Source: Fodinibacter sp963747405 (lineage in GTDB: Bacteria > Actinomycetota > Actinomycetes > Actinomycetales > Dermatophilaceae). From it: 64,000 bases of DNA. Shown here one piece after another: positions 37,687 through 45,989 of the stretch. Location: NCBI GenBank assembly GCA_963747405.1, contig CAVVFG010000014.1, positions 1-64,000 on the forward strand. The letters run 5' to 3'. The notes beneath the pieces are model-generated. The model was not told the origin of the DNA. It saw only the letters and a list, made by a program, of their open reading frames with translations, and searched no databases. Every line of letters begins with the position of its first letter. Within the stretch, counting starts at the first letter, position 1. Made by a program: the position numbers and the translations under genes.

Positions 37687-38391
37687 CTAACCGACCGGAT
37701 CGGCCGCCGTGACGAGGTGGCGTTCGACGTCCTTGGCGCGGGCGGGCTGCGCGCCGAGCGCGGTCTGGCGGCGCACGATCTCCGGCTCGGCCCTCATCAG
37801 GGCGAGCCCTCGCCGCACCAGCGTTACCGGGGGCTTGCGGCGCTCCTTGAGGTCGCGGGCCAGGCGGCGCACGAAGGTGACTCCGGGCCGGTGGTGCACG
37901 CACCAGGCGCTGTGCAGCACGCCGCACTCCCGCAGCCGGTCGACGATCTCGGCGGCGAAGATGCCCTCGGCGACGACCAGGTCGCCCGGGGCGGCGGCCA
38001 CCTCGTGGTGACCCACCGCCCGGCTGGTCGAGATGTCGTAGACCGGGGTGTCGGTGCGGCCGGTGTCGACCAGCTCGCACAGGGAGGCGACCGCGCGGTC
38101 GGCATCCCAGCTGTCGGGGTGGTCCCAGTCGATGATGCCCAGTCCCTCGCTGCGCGGCATCGAGGGGTCGTCCTGGTCGCGGTAGAAGTCGTCGAGGCGG
38201 AAGATCGGCCAGCCGTGGGCGGCGTGCAACCGCGAAGCGAGCCGGGACTTGCCCGAGCCGCTCGGCCCGGCCAGCACGACCACCCGCTGCCGCGTGCCGG
38301 CATCCGGGTCGGAGGGCGACGAGTTCGACTCCACGGCTGTGCGGTGGGCATCGGATGCCGGGTCGCCGGGTTCCGTCGCCTCGTCCGTCAC
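37687..38391 (-). CDS. Uridine kinase-like P-loop protein
   Basis: 234 aa. A 35-residue acidic N-terminus precedes Walker A VVVLAGPSGSGKSRLASRL, then FRLDDFYRDQDDPSMP (acceptor Asp), IIDWDHPDSWDAD and YDISTSRAVG, the pattern of uridine/phosphoribulokinase enzymes. LVVAEGIFAAEIVDRL is Walker B. It probably phosphorylates uridine or cytidine, consistent with the salvage genes around it. GTG 38391 is preferred to TTG 38400: TAGACT (38400-38405) would put a leaderless transcript start at this GTG. Confidence 0.82.
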   Translation of the reverse strand: MTDEATEPGDPASDAHRTAVESNSSPSDPDAGTRQRVVVLAGPSGSGKSRLASRLHAAHGWPIFRLDDFYRDQDDPSMPRSEGLGIIDWDHPDSWDADRAVASLCELVDTGRTDTPVYDISTSRAVGHHEVAAAPGDLVVAEGIFAAEIVDRLRECGVLHSAWCVHHRPGVTFVRRLARDLKERRKPPVTLVRRGLALMRAEPEIVRRQTALGAQPARAKDVERHLVTAADPVG

Positions 38392-38505
38392 GGGTGGCAA
38401 GTCTACGGGGACGCCCGGGCCCGCCCTCCATCCCGGCTGCCGCCCTTACCCCAGCCGGTCTGCCCCCACCCGACTTCTTGCGGATCCGCTCCCGCGCAGC
38501 GACCC

Positions 38506-38575
38506 ACTTCGTGCGACTTACACACGGTTCTCGCAGGTGCAAGCCTGCGAGAACCGTGTGTAAATCGCACGAAGT
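38506..38575. terminator. 32-bp hairpin with one mismatch
   Basis: ACTTCGTGCGACTTACACAC... (from 38506) pairs with the arm ending at 38575; a single mismatch, loop about 6-8 nt. It shares its stem with the hairpins at 26251 and 27511. It lies 27 nt after the ALDH-like gene stop (minus strand) and upstream of the uridine kinase. Confidence 0.75.
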
Positions 38576-38602
38576 CGGGATCTGGGCCGCGGCGTCTTGG
38601 GG

Positions 38603-39532
38603 TCAGCGGCCCTTGGGGTGCCAGACCGTCTTGGTCTCGAGGAACGCGGTGAGCCGGGACAGGTCGGGAGTCGGCGAGAAGTCGGGCTCGACCGCCTCGG
38701 TGCCGGTGCCGCCGGGGCGCAGCACCCGCTTGAGGTTCTCGGCCGCAGCCTCCTCCAGCGCACCCCAGTCGACCCCGTCGGCACCAGCGGCGCCGGTGAG
38801 GTCGATGGCGTTGACGTCCCGGTGGCTCGCGAGCCAGGGCGCCATCTCGGCGGTGCGGCCGGTGACGATGTTGACCACGCCGCCGGGCACGTCGGAGGTC
38901 GCGAGGCACTCGGCCAGGGTGATCGCCGGCAGCGGGCGGTTCTCGCTGGTGAGCACCACTGCGGTATTGCCCGACACGATGACCGGGGCCACGACCGAGA
39001 CCAGCCCGAGCAGGCTGGACCCCTGCGGCGCCAGCACCGCCACGACCCCGGTCGCTTCGGGGGCGGAGATGTCGAAGTAGGGGCCGGCGACCGGGTTCAG
39101 CCCGCCGAGCACCTGGGTGAACTTGTCGGCCCACCCCGCGTACCAGACCCAGCGGTCGATCGACTCGGACACCACGGCCTCGGCACGCGCGGGGGTCAGG
39201 CCCTCGCTGTCGCGGACGTCCTGCACGAGCTGCGCCCGGCGGGACTCCATGACCTCGGCCACCCGGTAGAGCACCTGGCCGCGGTTGTATGCCGTGGCGC
39301 CCGCCCAGCCCGACTGCGCCTTGCGCGCCGCGACGACGGCATCCCGGGCGTCCTTGCGGGAGCCCTGCGCGGCGTTGGCGAGGAACTTCGGTGCGCGAGA
39401 GGCAGATCCGCGGCGGGCGGCGGCGGCCAGCGGCACGGCATACACCTCGTAGGAGCGACCGCTCTCGCTGCGGGGGAACTTGCCCCCGATGTAGAGCTTG
39501 TACGTCTTGCGGACGTCGACCCGTGCGCTCAC
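38603..39532 (-). CDS. ALDH-family protein lacking the catalytic half
   Basis: 309 aa. It starts like an aldehyde dehydrogenase (TYKLYIGGKFPRSESGRSYEVY, AYNRGQVLYRVAEVMESRR, VVAVLAPQGSSLLGLVSVV, SGNTAVVLTSENRPLPAI, VPGGVVNIVTGRTAEMAPWL) but ends after DVNAIDLTGA. The LELGGK glutamate block and the catalytic-cysteine domain are absent. The frame is open with no relict downstream, so the short form looks established rather than freshly broken. Its start overlaps the stop of the full ALDH by 4 nt (GTGA). It is probably a partner or pseudoenzyme of the upstream dehydrogenase. Confidence 0.8.
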   Translation of the reverse strand: MSARVDVRKTYKLYIGGKFPRSESGRSYEVYAVPLAAAARRGSASRAPKFLANAAQGSRKDARDAVVAARKAQSGWAGATAYNRGQVLYRVAEVMESRRAQLVQDVRDSEGLTPARAEAVVSESIDRWVWYAGWADKFTQVLGGLNPVAGPYFDISAPEATGVVAVLAPQGSSLLGLVSVVAPVIVSGNTAVVLTSENRPLPAITLAECLATSDVPGGVVNIVTGRTAEMAPWLASHRDVNAIDLTGAAGADGVDWGALEEAAAENLKRVLRPGGTGTEAVEPDFSPTPDLSRLTAFLETKTVWHPKGR

Positions 39533-40977
39533 TTGCCGGCTCCTGTCGTGACGTAGGCCTCGAGGCCGTGGCGGCCGCCCTCGCGGCCGTAGCCCGACTC
39601 CTTGTAGCCGCCGAACGGCGAGGTCGGGTCGAACTTGTTGAACGTGTTGGCCCAGACGACGCCGGCCCGCAGCTGGTCGGCCATCCACAGGATGCGGCTG
39701 CCCTTCTCGGTCCAGACGCCGGCGGACAGCCCGTAGGGGGTGTTGTTCGCCTTGGCGACGGCTTCGGCCGGGGTGCGGAAGGTGAGCACCGACACGACCG
39801 GCCCGAAGATCTCCTCCTGGGCGATGCGGTGCGTCTGGCTCACCCCGCTGAAAACGGTTGGCCTGAACCAGAACCCGTTGATGGGCAGCTCGCATCCGGA
39901 GTCCCAGCGCTGGGCGCCTTCGGCCTCGCCCACGGCCACCATCTCCTCGATGCGGTCGAGCTGCTTGCGCGAGTTGATGGCGCCGACATCGGTGTTCTTG
40001 TCCATCGGGTCGCCGACGCGCAGGGTGGCCAGGCGCCGCTTGAGCCGGGCGTCGAGCTCGTCGGCGATGCTCTCCTGCACCAGGATCCGGCTGCCGGCGC
40101 AGCACACGTGGCCCTGGTTGAAGAAGATGCCGTTGACGATGCCCTCGACGGCCTGGTCGATGGGGGCGTCGTCGAAGATGATGTTCGCCGCCTTGCCGCC
40201 GAGCTCGAGGGTGGCCTTCTTGCGGGTGCCGGCGATCGAGCGGGCGATCATCTTGCCGACTGCGGTCGAGCCGGTGAACGCCAGCTTGTCGATGCCGGGG
40301 TGGTCGACGATGGCCTGGCCGGTGGCACCGGCGCCGGTGACGATGTTGACCACGCCCGGGGGCAGCTCGGCCTGCTCGCACACGTCGGCGAACAGCAGGG
40401 CGGTGAGCGGTGTGGTCTCGGCGGGCTTGAGCACCACCGTGTTCCCGCACGCGAGGGCGGGCGCGATCTTCCACGCGAGCATCAGCAGCGGGAAGTTCCA
40501 GGGCACGATCTGGCCGACGACGCCGAGGGAGCGCGGGTTCGGCCCGAGCGACGCGTGCTCGAGCTTGTCGGCCCAGCCGGCGTGGTAGAAGAAGTGGGCC
40601 GCAGCCAGGGGGAGGTCGACGTCGCGGGACTCCTTGATCGGCTTGCCGTTGTCGAGGGTCTCGAGCACGGCGAACTCGCGGGCCCGCTCCTGCAGGATCC
40701 GGGCGATGCGGAACAGGTACTTGCCGCGGTCGGCGCCGCTCATCCGCGACCACACGCGGGTGTGGGCCGTGCGCGCGGCGCGCACCGCGGCATCCACGTC
40801 GTCGGCGCTCGCCTCGGAGACCTCGGCCAGCACCTCCTCGGTGGCGGGGTTGACCGTCTTGAACGGGGCGCCGCCGGTGGCCTCGACGAACCGCCCGCCG
40901 ATGTAGAGGCCGTAGCTGCTCGCGATGTCGACGACGGCCCGGCTCTCGGGGGCCGGCGCGTACTCGAAGGGGGACAT
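39529..40977 (-). CDS. Aldehyde dehydrogenase (deoC-linked)
   Basis: 482 aa NAD(P)-dependent aldehyde dehydrogenase. PWNFPLLMLAWKIAPALACGN and LKPAETTPLTAL form the cofactor site, FTGSTAVGKMI the nucleotide loop, LELGGKAANII the general-base Glu, and FFNQGHVCCAGSRI the catalytic Cys. Its position directly after deoC suggests it oxidises the acetaldehyde released by deoxyribose-5-phosphate cleavage. GAGG about 12 nt upstream serves as a ribosome site. The same acetaldehyde would also arise from ethanolamine breakdown encoded at 57 kb. Confidence 0.92.
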   Translation of the reverse strand: MSPFEYAPAPESRAVVDIASSYGLYIGGRFVEATGGAPFKTVNPATEEVLAEVSEASADDVDAAVRAARTAHTRVWSRMSGADRGKYLFRIARILQERAREFAVLETLDNGKPIKESRDVDLPLAAAHFFYHAGWADKLEHASLGPNPRSLGVVGQIVPWNFPLLMLAWKIAPALACGNTVVLKPAETTPLTALLFADVCEQAELPPGVVNIVTGAGATGQAIVDHPGIDKLAFTGSTAVGKMIARSIAGTRKKATLELGGKAANIIFDDAPIDQAVEGIVNGIFFNQGHVCCAGSRILVQESIADELDARLKRRLATLRVGDPMDKNTDVGAINSRKQLDRIEEMVAVGEAEGAQRWDSGCELPINGFWFRPTVFSGVSQTHRIAQEEIFGPVVSVLTFRTPAEAVAKANNTPYGLSAGVWTEKGSRILWMADQLRAGVVWANTFNKFDPTSPFGGYKESGYGREGGRHGLEAYVTTGAGK

Positions 40978-41029
40978 GGTTCTCGTTCCTCGATCCGTGG
41001 TGCTCGGTCGCGGTCGGTCGGGCGTGAGG

Positions 41030-42019
41030 TCAGTAGAGGCTGGGGGAGTCGTCGGCCACGTAGTCGCCGCCGGAGTAGGCGCCGGTGCGCATCCGCTGGC
41101 GCTGCAGGATCAGGTCGTTGAGCAGGCTCGAGGCGCCGAAGCGGAACCAGTGGTTGGAGAGCCACTCCTCACCGGCCACCTCGTTGACGCTCACGAGGAA
41201 CTTGATGGCGTCCTTGCTGGTGCGGATGCCGCCCGCGGGCTTCACGCCGACCATCTCGCCGGTGGTCTCGCGCCAGTCACGCACGGCCTCGAGCATCACC
41301 AGGGTGACCGGCAGGGTCGCCGCCGGGGAGATCTTGCCCGTGGAGGTCTTGATGAAGTCGCCGCCGCCGAGCATCGACAGCCACGAGGCGCGGCGCACGT
41401 TGTCGTAGGTGACGAGCTCGCCGGTCTCCATGATCACCTTGAGCCGGGCGTCACCACAGGCGGCCTTCACGGCGGCGACCTGCGAGAACACGGTGAGGTA
41501 GTCGCCGGCCAGGAAGGCGCCGCGGTCGATGACCATGTCGATCTCGTCGGCGCCGGCGTCGACCGCATCCGCGACGTCGGCGAGCTTGACGGGCAGGCTC
41601 GCCCGGCCGCTCGGGAAGGCAGTGGCGACGGCGGCGATCTTGACGCCGCTGCTGCCCAGAACCTGCCGGGCGGTGGCCACCATGTCGCCGTAGACGCAGA
41701 CCGCGGCGGGTCGGGGGGTCGTCATGTCGGTGGGGTCGGGCACCAGCGCCTTGGCCGCCAGGCCGCGCACCTTGCCGGGCGTGTCGGCGCCCTCGAGGGT
41801 GGTGAGGTCGATCATCGAGATGGCGGTGTCGATGGCCCACGCCTTGCTCGTGGTCTTGATCGAGCGGGTGCCCAGTGCCGCGGCCCGGGCCTCGCAGCCG
41901 ACCTGGTCGACACCGGGCAGGCCGTGCAGCCAGCTGGTGAGGGCCCGGTTCGTCAGGCGGGACACGCCGAGCAGCTCTCGGGCGCGCTCGGAGGGGTCGG
42001 CGACGGTGGCGGTGCTCAC
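41030..42019 (-). CDS. deoC: Deoxyribose-phosphate aldolase
   Basis: 329 aa; cleaves deoxyribose-5-phosphate to glyceraldehyde-3-phosphate and acetaldehyde through a Schiff base. DEIDMVIDRGAFLAGDY carries the proton-relay Asp/Lys region, FIKTSTGKISPAA the Schiff-base Lys, and GVKPAGGIRTSKDA the second Lys. About 100 residues longer than the short E. coli-like form; this long class is usual in Actinobacteria. GTG 42019 has TAGACT 6 nt upstream (leaderless). First of a deoC-ALDH-ALDH-like unit. Confidence 0.95.
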   Translation of the reverse strand: MSTATVADPSERARELLGVSRLTNRALTSWLHGLPGVDQVGCEARAAALGTRSIKTTSKAWAIDTAISMIDLTTLEGADTPGKVRGLAAKALVPDPTDMTTPRPAAVCVYGDMVATARQVLGSSGVKIAAVATAFPSGRASLPVKLADVADAVDAGADEIDMVIDRGAFLAGDYLTVFSQVAAVKAACGDARLKVIMETGELVTYDNVRRASWLSMLGGGDFIKTSTGKISPAATLPVTLVMLEAVRDWRETTGEMVGVKPAGGIRTSKDAIKFLVSVNEVAGEEWLSNHWFRFGASSLLNDLILQRQRMRTGAYSGGDYVADDSPSLY

Positions 42020-42025
42020 CGGGCG

Positions 42026-42031
42026 AGTCTA
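42026..42031 (-). promoter_or_regulatory. -10 hexamer of a leaderless deoC promoter
   Basis: TAGACT on the minus strand, 6 nt before GTG 42019. Identical hexamers precede galK and the uridine kinase. Confidence 0.5.
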
Positions 42032-42209
42032 CGGGCGCCGGACAGCCGTGGACACCGTCGCGCAGACGCGCTCGCCCCGGTCGTCGCAGGGGCGAGGATG
42101 GATCGGCCAGCCGGTCGGGCTCTGCGCACTCCGGGTCGGTGCCGACCACGGGTGCTCGAGGCGCCGGGACCGCCGCCCGCCGGCGGCGCTGCGGTGGGAC
42201 GCTCATCCC

Positions 42210-42540
42210 ATGGGGTGGTGTAGCGACCACGAGACCCGGCGGCTGCGCGCGATGTACGCCGGTGGCCGAGGCAACGCCACGGCCCGGCGCTACCCGCGTG
42301 CCTGGTCGTGGGTCATGGCGCGTGGTCTCGGCCCGCGACGCTGGGCGACCCTCGAGGTGCCCGGCCGCAGGTCGGGGCAGGTGCGCGCCTTCCCGCTCGG
42401 CCTGGCCCACGTCGACGGCCGCTGGTATGCCGTGTCGATGCTCGGCGAGTGCGCCTGGACCCGCAACGTGCGCGCCGCTGGCGGAGTTCGCGGCCGTCGC
42501 CGACCGGCATCCGGTGTTCCGCGTCGACCCGCCGGCCTGA
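42210..42540 (+). pseudogene. DUF385-type (F420-dependent nitroreductase-like) protein, internal deletion
   Basis: YPRAWSWVMARGLGPRRWATLEV, PGRRSGQVRAFPLGLAHVDG and YAVSMLGECAWTRNVRAAGG are the first two thirds of a deazaflavin-dependent nitroreductase-like protein. The family's C-terminal segment (APLAEFAAVADRHPVFRVDPPA, stop at 42540) follows at once but in another frame. The join sits in GCGCCGCTGGCGG, where both frames share sequence. About 40 family residues are missing, so an out-of-frame deletion by short homology is the simplest explanation. The gene is likely inactive. Confidence 0.65.
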
Positions 42541-42547
42541 CTCCCGT

Positions 42548-42688
42548 CCCCAGATCGACCAATTGGGCACACGAGGGACGGCATCCGGGTGGGCCGGGTG
42601 TCCTGGAACTGACCTATTGGTCGCAGGAGGGACGGCATCCGGGTGGGCCGGGCGTCCCTCCTGTGACCTATTGGTCGATCTCAGGACG
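42548..42688. repeat. Three intergenic units related to the galK repeat
   Basis: Units centre on GACCAATTGGGC (about 42554), GACCTATTGGTC (about 42612) and GACCTATTGGTC (about 42662), each with CGTCCC/GGGACG-like flanks and joined by GGCATCCGGGTGGGCCGG. They end at the stop of the phosphosugar mutase. The resemblance to the galK insertion covers most of each ~54-nt unit. Confidence 0.85.
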
Positions 42689-44395
42689 TCAGGGGGCGGT
42701 GGCCGCCTCCAGGTCGGTGCGGATGCCGGCCAGCCGGGCCGCCGCCCGCTCGCGCGCCCCGCGCACGTCGTCACCGGTCACCGGCTCGACGACCTCGAGG
42801 TAGACCTTGAGCTTGGGCTCGGTGCCCGACGGCCGCACGATGACCCGCGAGTCGTCGGCCAGGAAGTAGCGCAGCCCCTCGGTGGGGGGCAGCCCGCCGT
42901 CCCCCCGGGCGAGGTCGTCGGCCCGCGCCACGTCGACCCCGGACACCGAGCGCAGCGGCGCCGAGCGCAGCCGCGCCATGATCTCGCCGATGAGCGAGAG
43001 GTCCTCGACCCGCACCGAGAACGAGTCGGTGGCGTGGACCCCGTGCTCGCGCGCCAGGTCGTCGAGCCGGTCGACGAGCGAGCGGCCCTGCGCCTTCAGC
43101 GTGGCCACCAGCTCGGCGACCATCAGCGCAGCCGAGACACCGTCCTTGTCGCGCACCCGCGCCGGGTCGACGCAGTAGCCGAGCGCCTCCTCGTAGCCGT
43201 AGCGCAGCCCGGGCACCCGACCGATCCACTTGAACCCGGTCAGCGTCTCCTCGTGCCGCACCCCGGCCGCCCGGCACATCGCGGCGAGCAGCCGTGACGA
43301 CACGATGGAGTTGGCGAACACGCAGTGCGCCGAGTCGGGCAGCACACCGCCCGCGGCACCGCGTGACAGCACGTGCGACCCGAGCAGCGCCCCCACCTCG
43401 TCGCCGCGCAGCATCCGCCACCCGCCCGGACCGGGAACCGCCACGGCGCACCGGTCGGCATCCGGGTCGTTGGCGATGACGACGTCGGGGCCGGTCTGCT
43501 CCGCCAGCTCGAGGGCGGCATCCATCGCCCCCGGCTCCTCCGGGTTGGGGAAGGACACCGTCGGGAACATCGGGTCGGGCTCGGCCTGCGACGCCACCGG
43601 GATGGGCGCCGGGTAGCCGGCGGCGACGAAGGCCTCGCGCACCGTCTCGGTGCCGACGCCGTGCAGGGCCGTGTGCACGACGGTGACCTCGCGCGGGCTG
43701 TCGGGCAGCACGACGGTGCGCACGTCGGCGAGGTAGGCCGCCACCACCGAGTCGTCGAGGGTGTGCCAGCCGTCGTCGGCCATCGGCACCGACGCCACCG
43801 AGGGCACGGCGGCGATCTCGGCGGCGATGAGCGCGTCGACCGGGGGCACGATCTGCGAGCCGTCGCCGACGTAGACCTTGTAGCCGTTGTCCTCCGGCGG
43901 GTTGTGCGATGCCGTGACCATCACCCCCGCGTCCGCCCCGAGGTGGCGGATCGCGTAGGCGAGTACCGGCGTCGGCAGCGGGTGCGGCAGCACCGACGCC
44001 TGGCCGCCCATCCCCACCACGACCGCGCAGGTGTCGTGCGCGAACACGTCGGAGTTGGTGCGGGCGTCGTAGCCGACCACCACGAACGGCTCGGGGTCGA
44101 GCGTCCTCAGGTAGGCGGTGAGCCCGGCCGCGGCACGGATCACGACCGCGCGGTTCATCCGGTTCGGGCCGCCCCCCAGGCGCCCGCGCAGCCCGGCCGT
44201 GCCGAACTCGAGCAGCCCCGCCATGGCGTCGGCGAGCTCGGTGGCGGCCGCCGCGTCGCCGGCCTCCGTGGCGTCGGCGAGGCCGACCAGCTCGGCGCGG
44301 GTTGCGGCGTCCGGGTCGTCGGCGGCCCAGGCGCGCGCGGCGGCGAGCAGGTCGGCGGGCAGGTCGGCGAGCGGTGCGTCCGCGGCATCCGGCAT
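42689..44395 (-). CDS. pmmB: Phosphomannomutase/phosphopentomutase-type phosphosugar mutase
   Basis: 568 aa alpha-D-phosphohexomutase. TASHNPPEDNGYKVY holds the phosphoserine, NDPDADRCAV the magnesium loop, GYEEALGYCVDP the sugar loop and RPSGTEPKLKVYLE the phosphate site. FGTAGLRGRLGGGPNRMNR near the N-terminus marks the PGM2/pmmB subgroup, members of which act on pentose-1-phosphates. Beside a purine nucleoside phosphorylase, a role in converting (deoxy)ribose-1-phosphate to the 5-phosphate is most likely. Seven nt separate it from the phosphorylase gene upstream. Confidence 0.9.
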   Translation of the reverse strand: MPDAADAPLADLPADLLAAARAWAADDPDAATRAELVGLADATEAGDAAAATELADAMAGLLEFGTAGLRGRLGGGPNRMNRAVVIRAAAGLTAYLRTLDPEPFVVVGYDARTNSDVFAHDTCAVVVGMGGQASVLPHPLPTPVLAYAIRHLGADAGVMVTASHNPPEDNGYKVYVGDGSQIVPPVDALIAAEIAAVPSVASVPMADDGWHTLDDSVVAAYLADVRTVVLPDSPREVTVVHTALHGVGTETVREAFVAAGYPAPIPVASQAEPDPMFPTVSFPNPEEPGAMDAALELAEQTGPDVVIANDPDADRCAVAVPGPGGWRMLRGDEVGALLGSHVLSRGAAGGVLPDSAHCVFANSIVSSRLLAAMCRAAGVRHEETLTGFKWIGRVPGLRYGYEEALGYCVDPARVRDKDGVSAALMVAELVATLKAQGRSLVDRLDDLAREHGVHATDSFSVRVEDLSLIGEIMARLRSAPLRSVSGVDVARADDLARGDGGLPPTEGLRYFLADDSRVIVRPSGTEPKLKVYLEVVEPVTGDDVRGARERAAARLAGIRTDLEAATAP

Positions 44396-44402
44396 GCCGG
44401 CC

Positions 44403-45242
44403 TCAGATCCGGCCGACGACGGCGGCGAGGAGGCGCCCGCAGCGGTCGGCGGCGTCGCGCCCGGCCTCGAGCACCTCGTCGTGGCTGAGCGGTGTGGTCG
44501 AGATGCCGGCGGCCGGGTTGGTGACCAGCGAGATGCCGAGCACCTCGAGCCCGCTCTGCCGGGCGGCGATCGCCTCGAGCGAGGTCGACATGCCGACCAG
44601 GTCGCCCCCGAGGATGCCGGCCATCCGCACCTCCGCCGGTGTCTCGTAGTGCGGGCCGCGGAACTGCACGTAGACCCCCTCGTCGAGGCTCGGGTCGATC
44701 TCCTTCGCGACAGCGCGCAGCCGGGGGGAGTAGACGTCGGTGAGGTCGACGAAGTTGGCTCCCTCGATCGGCGAGGTGCCGGTGAGGTTGATGTGGTCGG
44801 AGATCAGCACGGGCGTGCCGGGCGCCCACTGCGGGCGCAAACCGCCGCAGCCGTTGGTGATGACCACGGTCGTGCAGCCCGCCGCGGCAGCGGTGCGGAT
44901 GCCGTGCACGACCGCGCGCACCCCCCGCCCCTCGTAGTAGTGGGTGCGGGTGCCGTAGACCAGGGCGCGACGGCCGGTGTCGCCGATGGCGACCGAGCGC
45001 ATGACCCCGGAGTGACCCGCGACGGCCGCCTTGCCGAAACCGGGCACCTCGGTGTTGTCGATCGTGGCGAGGGTCTCGCCGATGAGGTCGCCGGTCTGTC
45101 CCCAGCCCGACCCCAGCACGAGGGCGACGTCGTGCCGCTCGGCGCCGGTGCGCTCCCGGATGACGCCGGCCGCGGCGTCGGCCACCGAGAACGGGTCGGT
45201 GGCGGGGTCGGACAGGTCGTGGGCGGCAACGGTGTCGGTCAC
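44403..45242 (-). CDS. deoD: Purine nucleoside phosphorylase (trimeric type)
   Basis: 279 aa; splits inosine and guanosine with phosphate. LVLGSGWGQTGDLI is the phosphate loop (Trp replaces the usual Leu), YGTRTHYYEGRGVRAVVHGI the ribose/phosphate region, NGCGGLRPQWAPG and YVQFRGPHYETPAEVRM (purine Glu loop), and SLVTNPAAGIS the base-binding Asn. Length and motifs fit the trimeric PNP of Actinobacteria (deoD/punA). GTG 45242 with TACGCT 7 nt upstream suggests a leaderless mRNA. It works between add and pmmB. Confidence 0.93.
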   Translation of the reverse strand: MTDTVAAHDLSDPATDPFSVADAAAGVIRERTGAERHDVALVLGSGWGQTGDLIGETLATIDNTEVPGFGKAAVAGHSGVMRSVAIGDTGRRALVYGTRTHYYEGRGVRAVVHGIRTAAAAGCTTVVITNGCGGLRPQWAPGTPVLISDHINLTGTSPIEGANFVDLTDVYSPRLRAVAKEIDPSLDEGVYVQFRGPHYETPAEVRMAGILGGDLVGMSTSLEAIAARQSGLEVLGISLVTNPAAGISTTPLSHDEVLEAGRDAADRCGRLLAAVVGRI

Positions 45243-45249
45243 GCGACGC

Positions 45250-45255
45250 AGCGTA
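45250..45255 (-). promoter_or_regulatory. -10 hexamer of a leaderless phosphorylase promoter
   Basis: TACGCT (minus strand) 7 nt before GTG 45242; no Shine-Dalgarno is present. Confidence 0.4.
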
Positions 45256-45387
45256 GCGAGGCGGCCGGATGCCGGGCGACGCGTGGGTGCCCAGCCCCGG
45301 CCTGGAGCGGAATCCGCACCACGTCGGGGGAGCAGCGCCTTGACGCTGCACGTTGCCTCCGCACGTTGCCTCCGCACGTCCTGCCGG

Positions 45388-45720
45388 ATGCCGTCCCTCG
45401 CCCACGAGCTGCACCTGCTCGTCGCGCTGATGGACCGCCGGGCCACCGCCCTCCTCCAGCGCTCGGGGTGCGAGCTGAGCTACGCTCGCTGCCTGGTGCT
45501 GCTGCACGTGTCCGAGGGTGAGGGGATGACCCAGCGGCACCTGTCCGACCGGCTCGGCACGAGCGAGGCGGCGGTGTCGCGGACGGTCGCCGGCCTGGCT
45601 CGGGACGGGTACGTCGACGTCGCCCGCGGGCCCGGAAACCGCCGCAGCCTGTCCCCGACGCGGAACGGCGCCACCTCGACGACGGGGCCTTGCGCTGGCT
45701 GCACGTGCTCTCGGTCGTGA
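45388..45720 (+). pseudogene. MarR-family regulator, truncated after the winged helix
   Basis: ATG 45388 opens HELHLLVALMDRRATALL, YARCLVLLHVSEGEGMTQRHL, SDRLGTSEAAVSRTVAGL and DGYVDVARGPGNRRSLSPT, a MarR wHTH core. After the wing the protein turns into unrelated Thr/Ser/Cys-rich sequence and the usual C-terminal dimerisation helix is missing. A frameshift or fusion joint lies near 45665. Probably a remnant. Confidence 0.6.
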
Positions 45721-45890
45721 CCCTGGTGACCGTGACCCTCGGCGTCGTCACGGCACGGCGCGGCAACCTGCGGGCGCACCGGGACACATGGTCGGCAGCT
45801 GGCTCGGCGCCTGTGGCGCGATGGTCGCGGCAGTGGGCGTGCCCGGGGAGTGCGAGCGGGAGGGGGCGTCCGGCATCCCCGCCTGACCCA
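45690..45890 (+). pseudogene. DUF2306-like membrane protein, C-terminal fragment
   Basis: ALRWLHVLSVVTLVTVTLG and VVTARRGNLRAHRDT look like the last helices of a DUF2306 protein. MVGSWLGACGAMVAAVGVPG, the final helix, continues only in a second frame. It is joined directly to the truncated MarR gene, so a deletion probably fused the two relics. Confidence 0.5.
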
Positions 45891-45989
45891 ACTCGTCGAA
45901 ACTTTGTCGAGGGAAGTGCATCCAGCGGGGGGACCACGGCGGAAGAAGGGGTGTAAGACCACCCCGAACCCGTTGAAAGGACCTCCGCC

